DNA from: Patescibacteria group bacterium
Lineage (GTDB): Bacteria; Patescibacteriota; Gracilibacteria; UM-FILTER-43-11
Length of the DNA: 64,000 nucleotides
Reading direction: 5' to 3'
NCBI GenBank assembly: GCA_018813295.1
Contig: JAHJBZ010000033.1
Coordinates: 22,909 to 86,908 of the forward strand
The position numbers and the translations under genes were made by a program. Position 1 is the stretch's first letter. Each line of letters starts with the position of its first letter. The notes beneath the pieces are model-generated. The model worked only from the letters and a program-made list of their open reading frames with translations. It searched no databases and had not been told where the DNA came from. Positions 57,902-64,000 of the stretch are shown piece by piece.

Positions 57902-58585
57902 ATGAAAGTATCCATATTTGACGTAGCGGGGCCAATAATGGTAGGACCTAGCAGTTCGCATACTGCTGGTGCATGTAAGATTGGCCAGATTGCGCGAGCG
58001 CTTTTTAGGGGTACACCAACTAATGTTAAATTTTATTTGTATGGTTCTTTTGCAACTGTTTACCAGGGGCATGCAACGGATAAGGCTTTGCTTGCCGGGG
58101 TGATGAAGTTGTGGACGAGTGATTCAAATATTCGTAATGCCTTTGAAATCGCAAAAGAGAAAAAAATTGAATATGAATTTATTCCTTTTAAGATTTCTAC
58201 GCCTGAACATCATCCGAATACCGTGCGTATAATACTGGAAAATCGTAATCGGAAATTGAGCGTAGTGGGATCTTCGCTGGGGGGAGGTAATGTAAAAATT
58301 ACGCAAATCAATAATGTTCCGATTGATCTGGAGATTATGGCTGGCCGGTTTTTTTCAATTATTATCGGCCATGAAAATGCCCCAAAAGTTCTAGATCCAC
58401 TTTATGAAAAATTGAAGGAGTGGGGCTCTGCAATTGCTAATAGTCAGACTTGTTCTGTAAAAAAGAACAGTGTTACGATATTAAATATTGAGGGGTTTAT
58501 CCCAAAACTTCCGCAAGTTTTAGAGCTTGAAAAATTACCTGGAATTCAGTTTGTTCGGGCGCTTACTAAATTACTTAAATACTAA
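57902..58585 (+). CDS. sdaAB: L-serine dehydratase, beta subunit
   Basis: 227 aa. The N-terminal beta domain has SIFDVAGPIMVGPSSSHTAGACKIGQIA and YGSFATVYQGHATDKALLAG; an ACT-like C-terminal region (VTILNIEGFIPKLPQVLELEKL) follows. Two-subunit Fe-S serine dehydratase deaminating L-serine to pyruvate, as in many Firmicutes. Partner alpha is 100 nt downstream. Confidence 0.94.
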   Translation: MKVSIFDVAGPIMVGPSSSHTAGACKIGQIARALFRGTPTNVKFYLYGSFATVYQGHATDKALLAGVMKLWTSDSNIRNAFEIAKEKKIEYEFIPFKISTPEHHPNTVRIILENRNRKLSVVGSSLGGGNVKITQINNVPIDLEIMAGRFFSIIIGHENAPKVLDPLYEKLKEWGSAIANSQTCSVKKNSVTILNIEGFIPKLPQVLELEKLPGIQFVRALTKLLKY

Positions 58586-58589
58586 TCCG

Positions 58590-58685
58590 AATTGTGGCTC
58601 GGATGATTGCTCGAATAGTGGTCCGCCGCGGCGGATGGTCCACAATACGAGCCACAGCGAAGCACGAGCCACAATACGAGCCACA
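58590..58685. repeat. GC palindrome and ACGAGCCACAA words before sdaAA
   Basis: Contains TCCGCCGCGGCGGA (58622-58635), flanking GTGG/CCAC, then tandem CACGAGCCACAATACGAGCC words that pair with GGCTCGGATGATTGC on the left. Confidence 0.8.
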
Positions 58686-59642
58686 ATGCGTAAAATGGAA
58701 TATAAATTCAACAACAGCACCGAGCTTCTGGAATTATGCAACAAACACAAGTTGCCGATTTCTCAAATAGCGATTAGGCGGGAGATGGAATTGTCTAAAA
58801 AAAGCCGTGCATGGATTCGCGATAAGATGAAAGATGTGCGTGATACGATGTGGGGGGCGATTCAGAAAGGCATAAAAAACTCCACAAAATCCAAATATGG
58901 GTTGGTTGGTGGTGATGCGAAAAAGATTTATGAGGGGATGGCTAAAATGGGAAAAATGCTGCATAGCAAAGTTACTGTTAGGGCTATGGCTTACGCAATT
59001 GCAACTGCTGAACAGAATGCAAGGATGGGTAAGATTGTTGCCTTTCCAACTGCCGGCGGAGCTGGTGTTGTGCCGGGAGTGCTTTTTAGTACCTATCAGC
59101 ACATGAAATCGAGTAAGAGAAAAATGCTGAATGCGCTTTTTACCTCAGCGGCGGTTGGTATTGCGATTTTGGAACATGGAGGTACATTTTCCGCAGCTAA
59201 AGCTGGCTGCCAGGCAGAGATTGGGGTTGGCACTGCTATGGCTGCAGCTGGTTTAACGGAGATGAGGGGCGGGACACCGGAAGATTGTTTGAATGCTGCT
59301 GCTCTTGCACTTAAAAATATGTTAGGACTTACCTGTGATCCGATTGGAGGACTTGTGGAGGTACCTTGTGTAAAGCGAAATGCAATGGGGGCAACTATGG
59401 CCATTAGCGCTTCTGATATAACTATGCTGGGCGTAAAAAGTTTTGTTCCGATGGATGAAGTTGTGGAAGCTATGATGAATATTGCAAGTTGTATGGATGA
59501 AGGTGTTCGTGAAACAGCTTTTGGCGGTCTTGCAATAACCCCAACTGGATTTGGGATTCGGGAAAAAATGGGATTGCCGAAGGTGCCGAGGAAGTATTTA
59601 AAGAAGTGTCACAATTGCAAACTTAAAAATTTGAAAATTTGA
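58686..59642 (+). CDS. sdaAA: L-serine dehydratase, alpha subunit
   Basis: 318 aa from ATG 58686 (MRKMEYKFNNSTELLELC). Motifs AFPTAGGAGVVPGVLFS, GGTFSAAKAGCQAEIGVGTAMAAAGL, CDPIGGLVEVPCVKRNAMG and a C-terminal CHNCKL provide the iron-sulfur Cys. The frame continues 159 nt upstream through repeat DNA and overlaps sdaAB in a different frame, so I reject that start. The gap is filled by GC repeats. Confidence 0.94.
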   Translation: MRKMEYKFNNSTELLELCNKHKLPISQIAIRREMELSKKSRAWIRDKMKDVRDTMWGAIQKGIKNSTKSKYGLVGGDAKKIYEGMAKMGKMLHSKVTVRAMAYAIATAEQNARMGKIVAFPTAGGAGVVPGVLFSTYQHMKSSKRKMLNALFTSAAVGIAILEHGGTFSAAKAGCQAEIGVGTAMAAAGLTEMRGGTPEDCLNAAALALKNMLGLTCDPIGGLVEVPCVKRNAMGATMAISASDITMLGVKSFVPMDEVVEAMMNIASCMDEGVRETAFGGLAITPTGFGIREKMGLPKVPRKYLKKCHNCKLKNLKI

Positions 59643-59702
59643 AAAAAACTAAAGATAGAATTAGTTTGGCTAATTAATTTTCAAGTTTTTAAATTTTCAA
59701 AG
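59620..59702. repeat. Word hairpin AAAATTTGAAAATTTGA / TTTTCAAGTTTTTAAATTTTC
   Basis: GAAAATTTGAAAA words at the end of sdaAA are complemented by TTTTCAAGTTTTTAAATTTTC before the convergent aminotransferase stop. Confidence 0.6.
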
Positions 59703-59703
59703 T

Positions 59704-60486
59704 CTATTTTCCCCAAACCAACTTCTCAAACTTCTTCATCAGCTTTTTAGTGACAGGACCTGGACGGCCGGTTCCTATTTTTTGACCGTCTATTTCTACA
59801 ACTGGCAAAATACCGCTGGTTGTCTGGGTAATGAAGACCTCATCCGCATCCAGAATATTTTTATATTTTACCCCCCTAAAAACAATACCTCCATCAGCTA
59901 GTTCAATTATGGTTTCGCGAGTTATACCGAATAATATTTCTTTATTTGTACTGTGGAGTTTGCCATCTTTTACCCAAAAAATATTTGCATAAGCACATTC
60001 GCGGACATAGGTTTTTGGGTCTACTAGGAGTGCTTCGTAAGCCCCGCAACTTAATGCGTGTTGCTTGGCTAAATAGCAAAATGCATCAGCTAGTTTTTTA
60101 GCATGCGGTACGTTTCTTTTGCCGTGAAATGAAACTATCTTAACTCCTTTTTTATACATTGAGGTAGGCTTTTCTTTGAGAGGTTCTACCATTACTACAA
60201 AATTTTTATTTGTGAGAATTACGCGTATTTTTGCTTCTTTCCATTCGCTTTTATCGAGTACCCGACAAACTTCGGCATATGCTTTTTTCAAAGTCCATTC
60301 TGGTTTAATTCCCATAATATCTGCGGACATGTATAAGCGAGCTATGTGATCATTTAGACGAAAAACCTTTTTATTATAGGTACGAATAGTTTCAAAAACA
60401 GCGTAGCCAAATAAAAAAGCATTACTAGTTACAGGGATTTTCGCCCTTTTTTCATCTGTGATTTTACCGTTAATTGAGATTATCAT
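59704..60486 (-). CDS. Class IV PLP enzyme (aminodeoxychorismate lyase / branched-chain aminotransferase-like)
   Basis: 260 aa. FLFGYAVFETIRTYNKKVFRLNDHIARL, a Lys-containing HAKKLADAFCYLAKQHALSCGAYEALLVD segment, ANIFWVKDGKLHST and GITRETIIELA are in class IV order. It may be PabC, making pABA for the nearby folP, or a D-amino-acid/branched-chain aminotransferase; the length suits any. A pabA/pabB gene is not in view. Predicted promoter 60526-60555. Confidence 0.8.
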   Translation of the reverse strand: MIISINGKITDEKRAKIPVTSNAFLFGYAVFETIRTYNKKVFRLNDHIARLYMSADIMGIKPEWTLKKAYAEVCRVLDKSEWKEAKIRVILTNKNFVVMVEPLKEKPTSMYKKGVKIVSFHGKRNVPHAKKLADAFCYLAKQHALSCGAYEALLVDPKTYVRECAYANIFWVKDGKLHSTNKEILFGITRETIIELADGGIVFRGVKYKNILDADEVFITQTTSGILPVVEIDGQKIGTGRPGPVTKKLMKKFEKLVWGK

Positions 60487-60525
60487 GTCTTCAGCCCATT
60501 AAATGCTAAAGCCCTTTGGGAATAT

Positions 60526-60555
60526 AGTATAGCAAATAATGTTTGAGTTGGACAA
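60526..60555 (-). promoter_or_regulatory. Promoter of the class IV enzyme gene
   Basis: TTGTCC, an 18-bp spacer and TATACT preceded by TGC on the minus strand, about 40 nt before the ATG. Confidence 0.6.
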
Positions 60556-60605
60556 TTATTTAAAAATAGCTTTATAATAATTTCCATGCTTGTTTCGCAG
60601 TAATT

Positions 60606-60614
60606 TGCTATAAT
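60606..60614 (+). promoter_or_regulatory. Extended -10 promoter of the TraD/HerA-like gene
   Basis: TGCTATAAT, predicted start about 60621, 19 nt before the ATG. Confidence 0.55.
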
Positions 60615-60639
60615 TTTGATCGGTTAAATAAAAAATTTT

Positions 60640-63096
60640 ATGGCTGGACCTGACCCAACAACAGAAGCCCCATCCGAACAACCTATGTCTGATGCTCCGG
60701 AAATAGAGATTCCAATTGAAGGAGCCCCAGAAGTACAGCTTTCTGGCACCCCAATGGATGAACAGGCGAAATCTATGATCATAGATCATTTTCAGTATAC
60801 GGAAGGAAAGAGAAAGATAATGGTAATTAAAGTTCCTCAAACTAATAAAGAGGATATTCGTGAAAAAGTTCTAGCTTATCGCGTAGAGCCGCATATTATT
60901 TTCTCAAAGTTTTTTGAACAGCTCATCACTAATTTGCATGAGCTTTTTAGTAAAAAACTGATTAGCTTTGAAGTGGTTTCTTATAAACAGCATATTTATT
61001 ATTACGTTTATACCGATCCAAATTATTTTCAATTAGTGCGTGGTCAGATTTATGCAATGTATCCTGCTGCGGAGATTGAAACCGTAGATGACTATGCAGA
61101 TACTGCAGAGCTTTCCAAAACACATCAAATTGCTTGTACGGAGATGGTTTTGGAAAAAGCAGATATTTTTCCTATCAAGATGTATGAGGAATTTAAAAAG
61201 GATTCGACTGCCGGTTTGCTTTCTGTTCTTTCGAAGACGGAAAAAGATGAACAAATTTGGGTTCAATTTGTTGTTAAACCTCAGCCGGATGATGCTCGCT
61301 TTAATTTCCGCCAAAATCTTAAAAAAATTGCCAATAGATTTATAAATATTTTCCGCCTTAAGTATTACTTTAAGCAAAAGGGAATGAGTGGAATTAAAGC
61401 TGAGCAAAAAGAAGCTTTTGAAACAAAAAATAGCAGTAAAGCATTTCATGTTACAGCTCGTGTTGCTTATTTGACCCCGAAGAACAACCCTGCATTAAAA
61501 GCTAATACTAAAATTAAGATTCTGGAACAGGCTTTTAAGCAATTTAATACTATTGATTTAAATCGCTTTAAAAATGGTGGTGGTTCTACCAGCAAACTTC
61601 TTCGTTTATATCAAAAACGAATGCTTGGTAAGCATTTTATTCTTTCCAATAAGGAATTGGCGACCGCCTATCACCTGCCAAATGAAGATGAAGTGCCAAA
61701 TATTGTGCATGTACTTGCTAAAAAATCTGATCCGCCTAATACGCTGCCAACGGAGGGTACGCCTGGTGAAATTGCATTCTTTGGAATGACAAATTTCCAT
61801 AATCAGTATTATAAGTTTGGTATTAAATACGGTGATAGGAGACGTCATTTATATGTAGTTGGTAAATCCGGTTCTGGAAAATCAAAAATGCTTGAACTGC
61901 TTATTAATGAGGATATTAAATATGGAAAAGGTGTGTGTATTCTCGATCCTCATGGCGATTTAGTTGATGCTGTGCTCAGGTTCGTTCCAAAAGAACGTAT
62001 TGAAGATGTAATTATTATGGATCCTACGGATACACATTATCCGGTTGCGTTTAATCTACTTGAAGATGTGCCTGCTGAAATGAAGGTGAGGATCACCATT
62101 GGTATTATCGATATTTTCAAAAAGTTATTCGGAAGTAACTGGACGACAAGGCTGGAGCATGTACTTAGGTACACATTGCTCGCTCTTTTAGATAGCCCAA
62201 ATACTACTATTCTTTCGATCTTAAAAATGCTTTCGGATAAAAACTACAGACAGAAAATCGTTTCCAGAATTGATGATACCGTGGTTAAAAACTTCTGGGT
62301 AAATGAGTTTGCGGCATGGAGTGAAAAGTTTGATAATGAGGCGATCACGCCACTTTTAAATAAAGTTGGTCAGTTCGTTTCAACATCTTTGATTCGTAAT
62401 ATCGTTGGTCAACCTGCAAGTAAATTTGATATTAGAGATATTATGGATCAAGGAAAATTACTTTTCATAAAAGTGCCAAAAGGAATTTTGGGTGAAGAAA
62501 ATGCCCAACTTCTTGGTTCTATGATTGTAACTAAGATTTATCAATCAGCGATGATGAGGGCGGATACGCCGGAGGAGCAACGACGTGATTTTTACTTCTA
62601 TGTAGATGAATTTCAGAATTTTACTACTGATACTTTTGGGGAGATCTTATCTGAGGCTCGTAAATATCGTTTGAATCTGACTGTTGCCCACCAATATATG
62701 GGGCAGTTGAGTGAAAAAATGAAGAAGACGATTTTTGGTAATATCGGTTCATCTGTTACGTTTAGAGTTGGTGGTGAAGATGCTAATGTGCTAGAAAGTG
62801 AATACAATCCTGTATTCCGTGAAAGAGATTTTATCAATTTGAGCGTAAGGGATTTTTATACCAAGCTTTCAATTGATGGGCAAACTAAAGATGCTTTCTC
62901 CGGCAGATCGCTTGATGTTGCTTATCCTAAACACGATTATGTAAAAGAAATTAAACAAAATTCCCGTTCCCACTTCGCAGCGAAAAAAGAAGACGTTGAA
63001 ACTGCTCTTAAAAAATGGGATGAGGGTGGAGCTGATGATGATTTTGATGTTATGGACGTGCCAAGTGATTACAAGGAACCTATAATTGATTTGTAA
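60640..63096 (+). CDS. TraD/HerA-like ATPase with DUF87 core
   Basis: 818 aa. Residues 1-380 are a mixed alpha/beta region (Pro-rich first 30 residues) with no clear membrane span. The ATPase core has Walker A VVGKSGSGKSKML at about 405-415, LDPHGDLVDAVLRFVP after it, and Walker B FYFYVDEFQNFTTD near 650; the arrangement is that of TraM-recognition/VirD4-like and HerA-like pumps. Similar genes are widespread in CPR genomes. No relaxase, T4SS or nurA gene is nearby, so DNA transfer is not implied. Possibly DNA translocation or uptake linked to the type IV pili. Confidence 0.85.
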   Translation: MAGPDPTTEAPSEQPMSDAPEIEIPIEGAPEVQLSGTPMDEQAKSMIIDHFQYTEGKRKIMVIKVPQTNKEDIREKVLAYRVEPHIIFSKFFEQLITNLHELFSKKLISFEVVSYKQHIYYYVYTDPNYFQLVRGQIYAMYPAAEIETVDDYADTAELSKTHQIACTEMVLEKADIFPIKMYEEFKKDSTAGLLSVLSKTEKDEQIWVQFVVKPQPDDARFNFRQNLKKIANRFINIFRLKYYFKQKGMSGIKAEQKEAFETKNSSKAFHVTARVAYLTPKNNPALKANTKIKILEQAFKQFNTIDLNRFKNGGGSTSKLLRLYQKRMLGKHFILSNKELATAYHLPNEDEVPNIVHVLAKKSDPPNTLPTEGTPGEIAFFGMTNFHNQYYKFGIKYGDRRRHLYVVGKSGSGKSKMLELLINEDIKYGKGVCILDPHGDLVDAVLRFVPKERIEDVIIMDPTDTHYPVAFNLLEDVPAEMKVRITIGIIDIFKKLFGSNWTTRLEHVLRYTLLALLDSPNTTILSILKMLSDKNYRQKIVSRIDDTVVKNFWVNEFAAWSEKFDNEAITPLLNKVGQFVSTSLIRNIVGQPASKFDIRDIMDQGKLLFIKVPKGILGEENAQLLGSMIVTKIYQSAMMRADTPEEQRRDFYFYVDEFQNFTTDTFGEILSEARKYRLNLTVAHQYMGQLSEKMKKTIFGNIGSSVTFRVGGEDANVLESEYNPVFRERDFINLSVRDFYTKLSIDGQTKDAFSGRSLDVAYPKHDYVKEIKQNSRSHFAAKKEDVETALKKWDEGGADDDFDVMDVPSDYKEPIIDL

Positions 63097-63097
63097 T

Positions 63098-63231
63098 TCG
63101 CTAACGCTGTGAATTCGCTTCGCTGTGGATGCGCTACGCTGTGGATGTAATAAATATACTGAATTCAACCACAGGCGTTAGCCGAATCCACAGTCCCGTA
63201 ATCGGGACGAATCCACAACGTAGTGAAATAA
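63098..63231. repeat. Repeat block GCTACGCTGTGGAT / CCACAGGCGTTAGCC
   Basis: Tandem CGCTGTGGAT words pair with CCACAGGCGTTAGCCGAATC and AATCCACAACG; GTCCCGTAATCGGGAC is nested. Shares CCACAGGCGTTAGCC with 26394-26525. Confidence 0.7.
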
Positions 63232-63241
63232 GATAAGCAAA

Positions 63242-64000
63242 ATGCCAAATATAAAAAAAACGTGCAAAATCACAGGAAAGGAATTTGAGATTACAGAACG
63301 TGAGCAAGCTTTGTACGATAAATTGCAAGTGCCTTATCCGGAAATTTGTCATGAAGAGAGGCTTAGAAGGAAAGTTCTTTTTAGAAATGTAAGGACTTTG
63401 TATAAGCGCAAATGCAGTCGGAGCGGGAAGGATATTATTTCGATGTATCATGATAAAGTTCCGTTCCCTGTTTATCATAGGGATGAGTGGTGGAAAGATG
63501 ATTGGATGCCGCCGGAGCAAGAGTTTGATTTTAATCGTCCATTTTTTGAGCAGCTAAAAGAACTTAGGGATCAGTGTCCGCGTGCGAGTGTGTTTAATAA
63601 AAAGGCTTATGGTTCCGATTATTGTAATGTGAGTGATGGATTAAAGGATTGCTATCTTTCTTTCGTTGCATTTGAGAGTAGAAACCTGATTTATAGCCAC
63701 AGAATTTTTGGTTCAAATGATTTGGTGGACTGCTATTACTGCACCAATGCTCAGCAATGTTATGAATGTGTGTATTGTTTTGATACGTTTAAATTAATTC
63801 ACTGTGTGGAATGCAGGAATTGTACGGATAGTGCATTTTTATATGATTGTATCGGCTGTAAGAACTGCTTTATGTGCACTAACTTGAGGCAAAAGCAGTA
63901 TTACATTTTTAATAAACAGCACACAAAAGAGGAATATGAAGCCAAAATGAAGGAAGTTAATTTTGGTTCTTATATGACCATACAGTTTTTGGCAAAAAAG
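63242..64000 (+). CDS. Cys-rich cluster protein, 5' part
   Basis: 253 codons are open to the window edge. An N-terminal treble-clef-like motif (TCKITGKEFEITERE) and a second, RKCSRSGKDIISMYHDK, are followed by regularly spaced Cys: CYYCTNAQQCYECVYCFDTF, CVECRNCTDSAFLYDC, CKNCFMCTNLRQKQYYIFNK. The spacing (about every 6-7 residues) suggests a beta-solenoid or zinc/iron-binding spiral. Such proteins recur in CPR genomes and lack a described function to my knowledge. The start ATG has no ribosome binding site. Confidence 0.8.
   Translation, partial: MPNIKKTCKITGKEFEITEREQALYDKLQVPYPEICHEERLRRKVLFRNVRTLYKRKCSRSGKDIISMYHDKVPFPVYHRDEWWKDDWMPPEQEFDFNRPFFEQLKELRDQCPRASVFNKKAYGSDYCNVSDGLKDCYLSFVAFESRNLIYSHRIFGSNDLVDCYYCTNAQQCYECVYCFDTFKLIHCVECRNCTDSAFLYDCIGCKNCFMCTNLRQKQYYIFNKQHTKEEYEAKMKEVNFGSYMTIQFLAKK

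Noticed and set aside
58527..58685. Upstream extension of sdaAA overlapping sdaAB
   Set aside because: It would translate repeat DNA and overlap the other subunit in another frame; family length fits the ATG at 58686.
60640..63096. Conjugative element
   Set aside because: No relaxase, mating-pair genes or integrase were found in this window.
1..64000. UGA recoding as in Gracilibacteria/Absconditabacteria
   Set aside because: UGA ends genes such as yggT, and none of the conserved proteins contain in-frame UGA codons.

Overview
The window is a gene-dense piece of an AT-rich bacterial chromosome (estimated by eye at under 40 % G+C) using the standard code: UGA is a normal stop, for example in yggT. 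Solitary house-keeping genes without their usual neighbours, a Cys-cluster protein and a DUF87/TraD-like ATPase of types common in Candidate Phyla Radiation genomes, a type IV pilus locus, and complete histidine and near-complete folate clusters suggest a CPR/Patescibacteria member, perhaps Peregrinibacteria-like. That is inference from gene content; no rRNA is present to settle it.

Layout. 1-8.5 kb: a secreted protein (cut by the edge), tilS, a lone PemK/MazF-like toxin, purH, lepA, ribE, ribH and a STAS protein. 8.6-15.3 kb: rpmA, a second secreted protein related to the first, a large unknown coiled-coil protein, two membrane bPH2 proteins, a WecG/TagA glycosyltransferase and a methyltransferase. 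15.4-22.9 kb: a type IV pilus locus with pilC and pilB read leftward and three prepilins plus a lipoprotein cyclophilin read rightward; one prepilin carries an NHL-type propeller. 23-31 kb: gltX, murB, nnrD, yggT (with a duplicated 3' end around an inserted ORFan), infC-rpmI-rplT, trxB and a glycosyltransferase. 31-42.4 kb: rpmE, a TSP3/PKD surface protein, gyrA, ung, two transporters, an RRM protein, tRNA-Ser, a nitroreductase and an SH3b-SLH-CAP surface protein. 42.4-50.6 kb: a compact operon in the order hisG-D-C-B-H-AF-IE, preceded by a TrpR-fold regulator and a DUF711 gene. 50.6-60.5 kb: small paralogous ORFan pairs, a YgjP-like metalloprotein, folE-folK-PTPS-folP, L-serine dehydratase (two subunits) and a class-IV aminotransferase/lyase. 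60.6-64 kb: a TraD/HerA-like ATPase and a partial Cys-rich protein.

The most striking signal is not a gene. GC-rich palindromic elements of several related families are scattered through the window. At least seven copies lie in frame inside protein genes (tilS twice, pilB, pilC, gyrA, ygjP-like, a 96-aa ORFan), and an eighth forms the linker that joins HisA to HisF in one polypeptide. This resembles the Rickettsia palindromic elements in behaviour. A second family of four 100-150 bp hairpins has conserved TGTCTGAAC/GTTCAGACA ends. A third class fills most remaining gaps: hairpins built from repeated 8-12 bp words, with a different vocabulary at each site.

Gene expression also looks unusual. 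Shine-Dalgarno motifs are nearly absent, several promoters (tilS, murB, the 12.2 kb gene) sit so close to the start codon that the mRNA would be leaderless, infC has its classic AUU start, and two prepilin frames have no AUG/GUG/UUG upstream of the leader peptide. Metabolically, a PTPS with both catalytic Cys and Glu (CENLHGH) sits between folK and folP where FolB is expected, and HisG lacks its regulatory domain.
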